In this document: one piece after another, positions 40,126-50,628 of the stretch
How positions within the stretch are numbered: the stretch's first letter is position 1
Layout: each line of letters starts with the position of its first letter
Source: Lysobacterales bacterium
GTDB lineage: Bacteria; Pseudomonadota; Gammaproteobacteria; Xanthomonadales; Xanthomonadaceae
DNA length: 64,000 nt
Direction: 5' to 3'
Assembly: GCA_015655355.1 (NCBI GenBank)
Contig: JAATFG010000017.1
Location: forward strand, 1-64,000
Translations under genes and position numbers: made by a program
Notes under the pieces: generated by a model
Seen by the model: only the letters and a program-made list of their open reading frames with translations
Databases searched by the model: none
Told to the model about the DNA's origin: nothing

Positions 40126-41139
40126 CTACGCGGCTTCGGCCTTCTTCGCCTTGGGCGCGGCCTTTTCCGGCGCAGCGGTCTTGCCCAGCGCCACTGCGGC
40201 GGCATCGGCGCACTTGCCGCCGCAATCCAGGCGCGAGGTCTCGATCTGCTGCGGCAAATGCTCGGCAAGGAAGTCGATGAAGACGCGCACCGCCGGCAAC
40301 ATGCCGCGGCGCGAGGCGAACACCGCATGGCAGATGCCCTGCGGCAGCGACCATTCCGGCAGCACCACTTCCAGTTCGCCGCTGCGCACCGCTTCGGCGC
40401 ACACGGTTTCCGGCAGCAGGGTGATGCCGTGGCCATCCTTCGCCAGGCATTGCAGCAGCGGGAAATCGAAGCCCATCAGCCGCGGCTGCAATTCGATCCG
40501 GCGCACTTCGCCGCCGGGACCGTGCAGTTCCCAGCGCTGGCGCGCCTCGTCCTCGCTGATGCTCAGGGTGACGTGATCGACCAGGTCTTCCGGCTTCTGC
40601 GGGCGACCGGCGCGCTTCAGGTACTTCGGGCTGGCGACCAGCAATTCCTGGATCTGGCCGAAGCTGCGCATCACCAGCGAGCCGTCGTCGTCGAGCTTGG
40701 CGCGCACGCGCAACGCGATGTCGTAGCCTTCGTTGATGATGTCGACGCGGCGATTGTTGACGTGCAATTGCAGGCGCACTTTCGGGTACTTGTCGAGGAA
40801 CTGCGGCAGGATCTTCGGCAACTGCATCTGCGCCACCGCGACCGGCACGCTGACCCGCACGATGCCGCGCGGCTCGGCGCTGAGGCGGTCGACCACCTCG
40901 CGCGCGGCCTGTGCCTCGGCGAGCATCGTCTGCGCGTGGCGATGCACGCTCATGCCGACGTCGGTGACCGCGAAGCGACGGGTCGAACGCTGCAGCAGGC
41001 GCACGCCCATGTCGGTTTCGAGCTGGCTGATGCGCCGGCTCAGGCGCGACTTCGGGATACCCAGCGCACGCTCGGCGGCGGCGAAACCACCGTGATCGAC
41101 GACCATCGCGAAGTAGTAGAGATCATTGAGGTCTTGCAT
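40126..41139 (-). CDS. LysR family regulator with Ala/Lys-rich tail
   Basis: This 337-residue regulator has a LysR winged helix (LNDLYYFAMVVDHGGFAAAE, then IPKSRLSRRISQLE) of the sub-type found in PcaQ/AaeR- or DhcR-like proteins, and an inducer domain to about residue 300. Beyond that is a non-globular tail with two Cys (CGGKC) and Lys/Ala/Pro repeats (PEKAAPKAKKAEAA) that most relatives lack. No divergent target gene is adjacent: the 146 bases upstream lead to the end of a same-strand gene. Target unknown. Confidence 0.9.
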   Translation of the reverse strand: MQDLNDLYYFAMVVDHGGFAAAERALGIPKSRLSRRISQLETDMGVRLLQRSTRRFAVTDVGMSVHRHAQTMLAEAQAAREVVDRLSAEPRGIVRVSVPVAVAQMQLPKILPQFLDKYPKVRLQLHVNNRRVDIINEGYDIALRVRAKLDDDGSLVMRSFGQIQELLVASPKYLKRAGRPQKPEDLVDHVTLSISEDEARQRWELHGPGGEVRRIELQPRLMGFDFPLLQCLAKDGHGITLLPETVCAEAVRSGELEVVLPEWSLPQGICHAVFASRRGMLPAVRVFIDFLAEHLPQQIETSRLDCGGKCADAAAVALGKTAAPEKAAPKAKKAEAA

Positions 41140-41285
41140 GGCGGGCTTCCCGAGCGAGGTTCCAACTGCGGAACAATTCCGGCAATTAAACCGCGCTTAT
41201 TCCAGAATGACAACGACTGGACCCGGAAAGCAATCAGGGCGACCGCAGCCGCCCTGATGCCCGAAGCCGAACCGGAAGCCGCCGT

Positions 41286-41696
41286 TCACATCGCGCGCGG
41301 CGCGAACGTGACCTTGGCGCTGACGTCGGCGAACGGGGACACGACCCTGGAAGTGACGTCGGCGAACGAAAGCCTCGTCGTGGCCGCAGCCACGACCTTG
41401 TTCGCGGCTGCTTTCTTCTTCGCTGCCGGCTCGGCCTTGGCCACCGCCGTCTCCGGTCCCGCCGCCGGACGGTTCGGCGACTGATAGCCCTGCGCGGCCA
41501 TCCATTTGTCGAAGTCGTCGGCGGTCATCTTCTTGCCGTTCTGGATCATGTTGAAGCGTGCCGGCTGCTGCTGTTGCGCCGGTTGTGCCTGCACTTGCGC
41601 CTGCGCATCCTGCGCGAAGGCCGTGCCCGCACAAGCCAGCGCTGCGACGGCGAACGCGCACGAAATGGAACGGGAAACGGAGAAACGAACGCGCAT
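41286..41696 (-). CDS. Small secreted Ala/Gln-rich protein
   Basis: This 136-residue protein has a signal peptide (MRVRFSVSRSISCAFAVAAL, cleaved near AFAQDA). The mature part has a Gln/Ala-rich start, a short folded-looking motif (NMIQNGKKMTADDFDKWMAA), and a Lys/Ala-rich tail. The ADDFDKWM piece recalls EF-hand-like or small helical motifs but is too short to classify. I do not recognise a family. It lies 128 bases downstream of serS on the same strand. Confidence 0.65.
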   Translation of the reverse strand: MRVRFSVSRSISCAFAVAALACAGTAFAQDAQAQVQAQPAQQQQPARFNMIQNGKKMTADDFDKWMAAQGYQSPNRPAAGPETAVAKAEPAAKKKAAANKVVAAATTRLSFADVTSRVVSPFADVSAKVTFAPRAM

Positions 41697-41824
41697 GGAC
41701 GAAATCCTCAAGATGAGTGCGTGCTTGATAACCGCATGACAGTTTGGCCGCAAGCCTTTGTGCTGTCGAGTGTCGCGGCGATTCATTCAGCCGCACCACA
41801 TCGATGTGAACGCCGCCGTCACGC

Positions 41825-43905
<2,081 letters not shown>

Positions 43906-43931
43906 CCCCGCAGGGCGACGGCGACATTCGT

Positions 43932-45242
43932 TCAGGCGCTGCGCAGGCCGAACCCGGCGCGGCGCGCGAGGCCGTCGAAATCAGGGAACGAGGTGGCGAC
44001 ATTGGCGACGTCGCCGATTTCGACTTCGGCCGATGCGACTTGCGCGGCGATGGCGAAGGACATCGCGATGCGATGGTCGCCATGGCTGTCGATCTCTCCA
44101 CCCGCCAGTTGGCCGGGGAAAATCGTCGCGCCATCGGGCGTTTCGTCGACGCGCAAGCCGAGCGTGCGCAACCCCGCGGACATCGCGGCAAGGCGATCGG
44201 ATTCCTTGACCCGCAATTCCGCTGCGCCACGTACCACGGTTTCGCCGCTGGCGCACGCCGCGGCGACGAACAACGCGGGGAATTCGTCGATCATGTCCGG
44301 CACGATTTCGACCGGCACCTCGATGCCATGCAGCGGCGCGTGGCGCACGCGCAAATCCGCGACCGGTTCGCCGCCGTGCGAGGCATGGTTTTCCTCGACG
44401 ATGTCCGCGCCCATCAGGCGCAGCGCGGTGAGCAAGCCGGTACGGCGCGGATTCAGGCCGACCTGCTTCAGGCGCAGTTCACTGCCCGCCACAATGCTCG
44501 CGGCGACGAGGAAGAACGCCGCGGAAGAAAAATCCGCCGGCACCGCGATGTCGGTCGCGCGCAAACGCTGGCCACCGCGCAAACGCGCGAAACCCGGGCG
44601 GAATTCGATGTTCGCACCGAATGCGGACAGCATGCGCTCGGTGTAGTCGCGGGTCGGATGCGGCTCGCGCACCATGGTTTCGCCCTGCGCGTACAGGCCG
44701 GCAAGCAGCAGCGCGGACTTCACCTGCGCGCTGGCGACCGGCAATTCGTAATCGATGCCGTGCAGCGCTTGTCCGCCGCGGATATGCAGCGGCGGCAAGC
44801 CACCTTCGGCAGTGTCGATCCTTGCGCCCATCTGCGCCAACGGACCGGTCACGCGCTTCATCGGCCGCTTGCTCAGGCTTTCGTCGCCGACCAGCATGCA
44901 ATCGAATCGCTGCGCGGCGAGCAGGCCGGCGAGCAGGCGCATGCCGGTGCCGGCGTTGCCGCAATCCAGTTCCGACTTCGGCGCTTGCAATCCATCGACG
45001 CCGACGCCGTGGACGATGCGGGTCGAGGGCGACGGCGTTTCGATCTTCACGCCAAGCGCGGAAAACACCTTCGCGGTCGAGCGCGTGTCCTCGCCTTCGA
45101 GGAACCCGTCGATGCGCGAAACGCCATCGGCCAGCGCGGCGAACATCACCGCGCGATGCGAGACGGACTTGTCGCCGGGGATTTCCAGCTCGCCGCGCAG
45201 CGGTGCGCCACGGGAAGCGAGCCAGTCGAGTTTTTCAGCCAT
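43932..45242 (-). CDS. aroA: 5-enolpyruvylshikimate-3-phosphate synthase
   Basis: This 436-residue shikimate-pathway enzyme joins PEP and shikimate 3-phosphate. The N-terminal PGDKSVSHRA segment, GNAGTGMRLLAG loop, SLSKRPMKR segment, and the DMIDEFPAL and LRVKESDRL motifs are intact. The GNAGTxMR(P/L) loop has Leu where glyphosate-sensitive class I enzymes usually have Pro (GNAGTGMRLL), which is the typical class II reading. It is last in the serC-pheA-aroA run, 87 bases after pheA. Confidence 0.96.
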   Translation of the reverse strand: MAEKLDWLASRGAPLRGELEIPGDKSVSHRAVMFAALADGVSRIDGFLEGEDTRSTAKVFSALGVKIETPSPSTRIVHGVGVDGLQAPKSELDCGNAGTGMRLLAGLLAAQRFDCMLVGDESLSKRPMKRVTGPLAQMGARIDTAEGGLPPLHIRGGQALHGIDYELPVASAQVKSALLLAGLYAQGETMVREPHPTRDYTERMLSAFGANIEFRPGFARLRGGQRLRATDIAVPADFSSAAFFLVAASIVAGSELRLKQVGLNPRRTGLLTALRLMGADIVEENHASHGGEPVADLRVRHAPLHGIEVPVEIVPDMIDEFPALFVAAACASGETVVRGAAELRVKESDRLAAMSAGLRTLGLRVDETPDGATIFPGQLAGGEIDSHGDHRIAMSFAIAAQVASAEVEIGDVANVATSFPDFDGLARRAGFGLRSA

Positions 45243-45298
45243 TGCAGACACCAAAGCGAAGCCGCTGGATGACCAATCATTCGGTCGTTGAAAAGCGC

Positions 45299-45323
45299 TT
45301 CCCGCCTTCGCGGGAATGACGGG
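45299..45323 (+). repeat. REP-like inverted repeat between pheA and aroA
   Basis: TTCCCGCCTTCGCGGGAATG followed by ACGGG has CCCGC/GCGGG arms. Read on the minus strand it matches the repeat at 6336 closely (CGTCAT-CCCGCG-AGGCGGG). Confidence 0.6.
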
Positions 45324-45329
45324 CAGGAA

Positions 45330-46493
45330 TCAGGGCACCGCGACCGGGTACGAACCGAGCACGCGCACCTGCTCGACATGGCCTTGCAATTCGGCCATCG
45401 CCTTCTTCATCGCCGCATCCTCGACATGTCCGGCCAGGTCGATGAAGAACGCGTATTCCCACTTGGCATTGTGCGAGGGCCGCGATTCGATGCGGTTCAT
45501 GCTGATGCCGTGGCGCGCGAACGGGCTGAGCAGGTTGAACAGCGCGCCGGGCTTGTCGTGGATGTAGACCAGCACCGACGTGCGATCGTGGCCGGATGGC
45601 GGGAAAATCGGCCGGCCAATCACCAGGAAGCGCGTGGTGTTGTCCTCGTCGTCCTGGATCGGGCCGTTGACGACCTTCTTCAAGCCGTACACGTGCGCGG
45701 CGCTTTCGCCGGCGATGCACGCGGCCTCGTCGCTGTTGCGCACGCGGCGCGCGCCTTCGGCATTGCTGGATACCGGGATCTTCTCGACCTTGGGCAGGTT
45801 CGCGCGCAGCCAGCCGGAGGTTTGCGCGAAGGCCTGCGGGTGCGCGTAGATGCGTTCGATGTCCTCGATGTGGCCGTTGCGCGAAAGCAGGTACTGGTGC
45901 ACGCGCAGCTCCACTTCGCCGCAGATGTGCAGCTTGCTGGTGAGGAACATGTCCAGGGTGATCTGGATCATGCCCTGCCCGGAATTCTCCACCGGCACCA
46001 CGCCGAAATCGGCATTGCCGTTCTCGACTTCCTGGAACACTTCCTCGATCGAGCCCATCGGCAGGCCGAGCGCGCTGCGGCCGAAATGCTTGAGCATCGC
46101 CTGTTGCGTATGCGTGCCTTCCGGGCCGAGGTAGCCGATCTTCAGCGGCTCCTGCTGGGCCAGGCAAGCGGACATGATTTCGCGGAACACGTGGACCAGC
46201 ACTTCGTCGGACAGCGGCCCTTCGTTGCGGTCGACGACCATGCGCAGCACCTGCGCTTCGCGTTCCGGACGGTAATAGTCCACCGCCTGCGCCAGCTTGC
46301 CCTTGGCCTTGCCGACCTGGTGCGCGAGCTGCGCGCGTTCGGCGATCAACGACTGGATGGTGCGGTCGATGCGGTCGATGTTGGCGCGCACGTCGGCCAA
46401 TACGACGGGTTTGTCGGCGGCGGGCTTGGCGGGCTTCGCACTGCTTTTCTTTTGCGCCGGCTTGGCGGCTTGCTGCTTCGGCTTGGAGGCCAT
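45330..46493 (-). CDS. pheA: Bifunctional chorismate mutase / prephenate dehydratase
   Basis: This 387-residue enzyme makes phenylpyruvate for phenylalanine. A 28-residue Lys/Ala/Pro-rich leader precedes the AroQ mutase (about 30-115: ANIDRIDRTIQSLIAER). The dehydratase domain starts at IGYLGPEGTHTQQA and contains the catalytic NTTRF (DEDNTTRFLVIG). The C-terminal ACT domain (KPGALFNLLSPF, then NRIESRPS) binds phenylalanine as feedback inhibitor. It lies 4 bases downstream of serC. Confidence 0.97.
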   Translation of the reverse strand: MASKPKQQAAKPAQKKSSAKPAKPAADKPVVLADVRANIDRIDRTIQSLIAERAQLAHQVGKAKGKLAQAVDYYRPEREAQVLRMVVDRNEGPLSDEVLVHVFREIMSACLAQQEPLKIGYLGPEGTHTQQAMLKHFGRSALGLPMGSIEEVFQEVENGNADFGVVPVENSGQGMIQITLDMFLTSKLHICGEVELRVHQYLLSRNGHIEDIERIYAHPQAFAQTSGWLRANLPKVEKIPVSSNAEGARRVRNSDEAACIAGESAAHVYGLKKVVNGPIQDDEDNTTRFLVIGRPIFPPSGHDRTSVLVYIHDKPGALFNLLSPFARHGISMNRIESRPSHNAKWEYAFFIDLAGHVEDAAMKKAMAELQGHVEQVRVLGSYPVAVP

Positions 46494-46497
46494 TTTC

Positions 46498-47589
46498 TCA
46501 ACCGTTCCTGTTCTGGAAATCGCGCATGAAACCGGCCAGTGCCTGCGCGGCCGGCACCGGCAAGGCGTTGTACAGCGATGCGCGGATGCCGCCGATGGCC
46601 TTGTGCCCCTTCAATGCGAGCAGGCCCGCCGCCTTCGATTCGACCACGAATTGAGCGGTCAATTCTTCGCTCGGCAGGAAGAACGGTATGTTCATGCGCG
46701 AGCGGAATTCCGGCAATACTTCGTTGCGGTAGAAACCGCCAGATTGCGCGATCGCGTCGTAAACCAGTTGCGATTTCCGCGCGCTGCGCCTGGCGAATTC
46801 GGCGACGCCGCCTTCATCCAGCATCCACTTCACGGTGAGGCCGAGCAGGTACCAGTTCCAGGTCGGCGGCGTGTTGAGCATCGAATCGCGCGCCGCGTGC
46901 GAGGCGTAATTGAAGATGTCCGCGCGCGGCAGACCGGCACGTTCGAGCAGGTCGCGGCGCACGATCACCACGGTGATGCCGACCGGGCCGAGGTTCTTCT
47001 GCGCACCGGCATAGATCAGCGCGTACTTGCCCACATCGATCGGTTCGCTGGCGATGTTCGAGCTGAAATCGGCGAACAGCGGCACATCGCCGACGTCGGG
47101 CGTGTCGCGGAACTCGATGCCGTGGATGGTCTCGTTCGCGGTGATGTGCACGTAATCGGCATTCGGCGTGAGCTGCCACTCGCTGCGCGCGGGAACTCTA
47201 AGGAACTTGCCGTCCGCGGTTTCCGACGTGGCGGCGATGTTGACCTTCACCACCGGCCTGGCCTGCTTGATCGCGGTCTTGCCCCAGTGGCCGCTGACGA
47301 TGTAGTCGGCAGTGCCGCCGGGCGTGGCGAAATTCAGCGGCAGCAGCGCCTGCTGGGTGGTCGCGCCGCCGGCAAGGAACAGCACCGCGTAATCGTCGGG
47401 AACCGACAGCAGGGTGCGCAGGTTGGCCTCCACTTCGGCCGCCAGCTCGATGAATTCCTTGCTGCGATGGCTGATCTCGACCACCGAGGCGCCGACGCCG
47501 TTCCATTCGAGCATTTCGGCCTGGGCCTGACGCAATACGGATTCCGGCAACGTCGCCGGGCCGGCACTGAAGTTGGGGAGACGGGTCAT
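46498..47589 (-). CDS. serC: Phosphoserine aminotransferase
   Basis: This 363-residue PLP enzyme makes 3-phosphoserine (serine pathway) and acts in pyridoxal phosphate synthesis. The N terminus [13 protein letters not shown] and the PLP lysine in [12 protein letters not shown] (about 197) are present; the C terminus [12 protein letters not shown] binds substrate. ATG 47589 is preferred over an in-frame ATG-type start two codons upstream. It is first in serC-pheA-aroA, an order conserved in many beta- and gammaproteobacteria. Confidence 0.97.
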   Translation of the reverse strand: MTRLPNFSAGPATLPESVLRQAQAEMLEWNGVGASVVEISHRSKEFIELAAEVEANLRTLLSVPDDYAVLFLAGGATTQQALLPLNFATPGGTADYIVSGHWGKTAIKQARPVVKVNIAATSETADGKFLRVPARSEWQLTPNADYVHITANETIHGIEFRDTPDVGDVPLFADFSSNIASEPIDVGKYALIYAGAQKNLGPVGITVVIVRRDLLERAGLPRADIFNYASHAARDSMLNTPPTWNWYLLGLTVKWMLDEGGVAEFARRSARKSQLVYDAIAQSGGFYRNEVLPEFRSRMNIPFFLPSEELTAQFVVESKAAGLLALKGHKAIGGIRASLYNALPVPAAQALAGFMRDFQNRNG

Positions 47590-47658
47590 GCGCACACCTG
47601 TTGGGCAGGCGCCGATTATGCCGCAGCGCAGCGCTTCGCTGTGGATCGGCGGCGTCGG

Positions 47659-48468
47659 TCAGTGCCCGCCGAACAGCAACAGCGCGCCCAGGGCCAGCCC
47701 GAGCAAGGCCGCCGCCAGCAACAGCCACGGCCAGCGCAGCGCTCGCGCCTTGCTGCGCGCGGCCTGCGCGGCGATCGCTGCGGCGGTGGCCGGCTGCGGC
47801 AACGAAGGCGCCGGTTCCTGCACGCCGGCCTGCGGCACTTCCAGCACGAAGCGCTGGGCGGCGAAAGCGATCTGGTCACCGGCCTGCAGCAGCGCATCGC
47901 GGCATTCGACGCCATTGACCAGGCAAGCGGACTTCGCATCGCGCAAGCGCAGCACGACCTGATCGCCCATCCGCTGCAATTCGGCGTGACGCGCGGCGAG
48001 GCCATCGATGCGCACCTCGCAATCGTCGCCGCTGCCAATGTCCAGCGCCTCGCCCACCGGAAAACTGCGCCCGTGGTGGCCACCGCCAATGCCGCGCAGC
48101 ACGACGCGCGCGTCGGTTTCGTCGCCGGCCCTGGTTTTCGCGCCCTTGGCCGACAGCGCCCTGGCCACGTCGGCCTGCACCAGCAGCTCCGCGCCTTCGG
48201 CATGCAAGGTATCGCCGGCGCGCAGCATCGCCATGCGCCGCACCGGGCGGCCATTGACGTGCACGCCGCGCGCCTCGTCGGCCAACAGCAGCCAGATGCC
48301 GCGGCGGTCCACGCACACCTGCGCCAAAGGCGCGCCGCGCACCGCACTGCCGACCAGCAAACGGCCATCGTCGCCGCGCACCACGCGCAGCACGCCGGTC
48401 TGCAGCGGCCAATCCGTCTGCACGCCACGTGCCGGCGCGTTGTTGAAATGCAGTCTGAGGTTCTCCAC
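47659..48468 (-). CDS. Membrane-anchored tandem FHA-domain protein
   Basis: This 269-residue protein has two forkhead-associated-like units: one at about residues 20-110 (VNGRPVRRMAMLRAGD) and a better one at about 140-225 (LDIGSGDDCEVRIDGLAARHAEL, read in parts, then [21 protein letters not shown]). A C-terminal membrane segment (about 245-265) would anchor it with the FHA domains in the cytoplasm. FHA domains bind phosphothreonine, yet no Ser/Thr kinase is encoded nearby. GTG 48468 was chosen because the frame upstream overlaps the divergent gene. Confidence 0.75.
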   Translation of the reverse strand: MENLRLHFNNAPARGVQTDWPLQTGVLRVVRGDDGRLLVGSAVRGAPLAQVCVDRRGIWLLLADEARGVHVNGRPVRRMAMLRAGDTLHAEGAELLVQADVARALSAKGAKTRAGDETDARVVLRGIGGGHHGRSFPVGEALDIGSGDDCEVRIDGLAARHAELQRMGDQVVLRLRDAKSACLVNGVECRDALLQAGDQIAFAAQRFVLEVPQAGVQEPAPSLPQPATAAAIAAQAARSKARALRWPWLLLAAALLGLALGALLLFGGH

Positions 48469-48538
48469 GGCGTGGGAGCCTAACAGGATAAACTTCGTAC
48501 TCGAAGCCCTTCCCCGAATTTTTCTGCAAGGAACCCGC

Positions 48539-48814
48539 ATGGCCGGCATCGACATCCGCCACCCGCACACGCTCGGCCTGGAGCAGGCGCGCAACGCCCT
48601 CGACGAAGTCGCGCACAAGCTCGGCGAGCGCTACCAGTTCGATTGCAAGTGGATTGGGGACACGCTGAACTTCAACCGCAGCGGCATCGACGGACAAATC
48701 CACCTGGCCACCGACCATATCCAGGTCAAGGCCAAGCTAGGCATGATGCTGTCGATGATGCAGGGCCCGATCGAAGCGGAAATCCGCCGCGTGCTGGCGG
48801 AAAAACTGGGCTGA
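48539..48814 (+). CDS. Polyhydroxyalkanoic acid system family protein
   Basis: This 91-residue protein (MAGIDIRHPHTLGLEQARNA and so on, ending IEAEIRRVLAEKLG) matches the PHA_gran_rgn family, small proteins found near PHA synthase genes in some bacteria. No PHA synthase is encoded in the window. It is divergent from the FHA gene, with 70 bases between the starts. Confidence 0.85.
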   Translation: MAGIDIRHPHTLGLEQARNALDEVAHKLGERYQFDCKWIGDTLNFNRSGIDGQIHLATDHIQVKAKLGMMLSMMQGPIEAEIRRVLAEKLG

Positions 48815-48937
48815 GGCCGCGCCATCGCAAATACCCGCGCATCGTTCGCAAGCCAACGCTGGCCAGCGCGAACTGGTTTGTCCAATCCGCCAGGCTCGGC
48901 CGGCGACGGAACGATTCGTTGCAAGCGTGCTTTTCTG

Positions 48938-48966
48938 TTGCAAAGCAGCAGCGAGAAGCGTAAAAA
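48938..48966 (+). promoter_or_regulatory. Candidate sigma-70 promoter for a small RNA
   Basis: TTGCAA and TAAAAA are separated by exactly 17 bases. The predicted start (about 48973) falls at the base of the hairpin at 48974-49035. Confidence 0.5.
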
Positions 48967-48972
48967 ATGCAT

Positions 48973-49040
48973 CAGCCCGCCAGTCCATCCGAAGCTGTTT
49001 GCTCCCCTCCCCTTACAACTTCGGACTGGCGGGCTTTTTC
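48973..49040 (+). ncRNA. Candidate small RNA: one long hairpin with a C-rich loop and terminator tail
   Basis: AGCCCGCCAGTCC, two unpaired bases, then CCGAAG pair with CTTCGGACTGGCGGGCT, and a T-run follows. The 24-base loop contains CTCCCCTCCCC, which is complementary to Shine-Dalgarno sequences. A promoter-like element is positioned so that the whole transcript would be little more than this hairpin. It is not simply the terminator of the PHA-type gene, whose stop is 160 bases upstream. Confidence 0.5.
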
Positions 49041-49083
49041 ATGCCCGCGATTCGGCCATCCGGCCTTCCGCGGTGCGGCCGGA

Positions 49084-49806
49084 TCAGAGCACGTAACCGC
49101 CATCGATGGTGAGGCTGGCCCCGGTCATGTAACCGGCCTCCTCGCCGGCCACCCATGACACCAGCGCGGCGATCTCGTCCGGACGTCCCACCCGGCCCAG
49201 CGGCACCAGCGCCTTGATCTGCTCGATGTGGCTGGCGGTCATGTCCGTTTCGGTCGGACCGGGCTGGATGTTGTTGACCGTGATCCGCCGCGGCGCCAAA
49301 TCCAGCGCCAGCCCGGTGACCAGCGACGCCACCGCGGCCTTGCTCATCGCGTACACGCTGCCGATCGGATTGCTGGCGCGCACGGCGGTATTGCTGCCGA
49401 TGGTGATGACCCGGCCGCCATCGCGCATGTGCGCCACCGCGGCCTGGATGGCGAGGTAGACGCCACGCACGTTGACGTCCAGCACCGCGTCCAGGTCCTC
49501 GATCCGGAATTCGTGGAGCCGGCCCACGCGCAGCACGCCGGCGTTGACCACGACCACATCGAGCTGGCCGAAACGGGCCACGGCCTGCTCCACTGCCGCG
49601 CCGATCGCCGCCGCATCGGCGCTGTCGGCCCGTATCGCGAACGCCTCGCCACCCTGCGCCACGATCGCATCGACCACGTCGCGTGCCCGGTCGGGCTGCG
49701 ACACGTAGGTCAACGCAAGCCTGAACCCGTCCCGCGCAAGTCGCCGCGCCACCGCGGCACCGATCCCGCGCGAACCCCCGAACACCATCGCCACTTTTCG
49801 TTCCAT
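49084..49806 (-). CDS. SDR family oxidoreductase, BdcA-like
   Basis: This 240-residue SDR has the cofactor loop VFGGSRGIGAAVARR, NAGVLRVG, and the catalytic Ser-Tyr-Lys in SNTAVRASNPIGSVYAMSKAA (Tyr and Lys in YAMSK). Its nearest named type by pattern and context is E. coli BdcA, an SDR paired with a TetR repressor (BdcR). ATG 49806 was chosen because GAAGAAG precedes it; GTG 49812 is two codons upstream. The TetR gene diverges slightly: both are on the minus strand, with TetR upstream by 91 bases. Confidence 0.85.
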   Translation of the reverse strand: MERKVAMVFGGSRGIGAAVARRLARDGFRLALTYVSQPDRARDVVDAIVAQGGEAFAIRADSADAAAIGAAVEQAVARFGQLDVVVVNAGVLRVGRLHEFRIEDLDAVLDVNVRGVYLAIQAAVAHMRDGGRVITIGSNTAVRASNPIGSVYAMSKAAVASLVTGLALDLAPRRITVNNIQPGPTETDMTASHIEQIKALVPLGRVGRPDEIAALVSWVAGEEAGYMTGASLTIDGGYVL

Positions 49807-49827
49807 TTCCACTTCTTCACCTGTTTA

Positions 49828-49844
49828 TTGATCGATTGATCCAA
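49828..49844. promoter_or_regulatory. Candidate TetR operator upstream of the SDR gene
   Basis: TTGATCGATTGATCCAA lies 22 bases upstream of the SDR start. Its TTGATCGATTG core is repeated upstream of the tetR gene (50502). Confidence 0.6.
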
Positions 49845-49897
49845 AACAAACCAAACAAAACGCCGCATTGCGGCGCACCCACTGCAAAAAGTCCCGG

Positions 49898-50482
49898 CTA
49901 ATCGGCGCGCAAGCGGTCTGTCGCGAAACGGGCGATGCGACGCAGTTCATCGCGGCCCGCACCGGCGCGGGCGGCCAGCTGGATCCCGGTCATGCTCATC
50001 TGCACGAAAGCGGCTGCCTCGCCCACGTCCAGCGACGCATCGATTTCACCCATGGCCTGGCCCTCGCGCAGGCGTTCGCGCAGTTGCCTGCGCAGCGCTG
50101 CCGCATGTTTCTTGCGCATTTCGACCAGCTCCGGGTCGCCGACGCCGAACTCGCAAACCGAACCCACGCCCATGCATCCCAATGCGCGCTGACGATCGTC
50201 CCCCACGGCCAAGCCCGCCAGCAAATCGCCAATCCCCTGCAACGGCGAGACCGGCGCGCGCAAGCGCTGCAAATGCGCCGCCACCGATTGCTGCTGGTAG
50301 GCCGCCAACGCCTCCAGGTACAGCTGGCGCTTGTCGCCATAGGCGTTGTACAGGCTCTGGCGGCCGATGCCCATCGCCTGCAGCAGATCGTCGGTCGAGG
50401 TTGCGGCAAAACCTTTCGCCCAGAACACCTGCATGGCTTGCTGCAGCGCCTGCTCTCTGTCGAATTCGCGCGGTCGGGCCAT
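49898..50482 (-). CDS. TetR family regulator
   Basis: This 194-residue repressor begins MARPREFDREQALQQAMQVF and has the HTH pattern FAATSTDDLLQAMGIGRQSLYNAYGDK (in two parts), the AcrR/NemR-like sub-type with a 'GCMG' segment (ALGCMGVGSVCEF) that has two Cys, possible redox or electrophile sensors. It lies upstream of the SDR on the same strand, and both have the same palindrome upstream, so it probably represses both. Confidence 0.9.
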   Translation of the reverse strand: MARPREFDREQALQQAMQVFWAKGFAATSTDDLLQAMGIGRQSLYNAYGDKRQLYLEALAAYQQQSVAAHLQRLRAPVSPLQGIGDLLAGLAVGDDRQRALGCMGVGSVCEFGVGDPELVEMRKKHAAALRRQLRERLREGQAMGEIDASLDVGEAAAFVQMSMTGIQLAARAGAGRDELRRIARFATDRLRAD

Positions 50483-50501
50483 GCAGGCAGCATCGCATTA
50501 A

Positions 50502-50517
50502 TTGACCAATCGATCAA
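50502..50517. promoter_or_regulatory. Candidate TetR operator upstream of the tetR gene
   Basis: TTGACCAATCGATCAA is an imperfect 16-bp palindrome, 20 bases upstream of the tetR ATG. Read on the minus strand it shares TTGATCGATTG with the site at 49828. Confidence 0.6.
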
Positions 50518-50545
50518 TATCAATCCAGTCACTCGCCGAAAACGG

Positions 50546-50570
50546 CAAAGCCCCGCATGGCGGGGCTTTG
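50546..50570 (-). terminator. Terminator after the pirin gene
   Basis: CAAAGCCCCGC-catg-CGGGGCTTTG is a near-perfect stem. It lies between the pirin stop (50629) and the tetR promoter. Confidence 0.75.
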
Positions 50571-50599
50571 TGTTGAAGCAGGAACGACATCAGGAGCTT

Positions 50600-50620
50600 C
50601 GCGCCTGCGCGGGCACGACG
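50600..50620. repeat. Decayed REP-like repeat
   Basis: On the minus strand CGTCGTGCCCGCGCAGGCGC resembles the REP-like repeats at 6336 and 45299, with changes in the outer bases. Confidence 0.35.
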
Positions 50621-50628
50621 CGGCTTGC

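Noticed and set aside
48815..48937. Possible small coding gene between the PHA-type gene and the candidate small RNA
   Set aside because: Open frames here have no ribosome-binding site and overlap the promoter and hairpin; composition is not gene-like.
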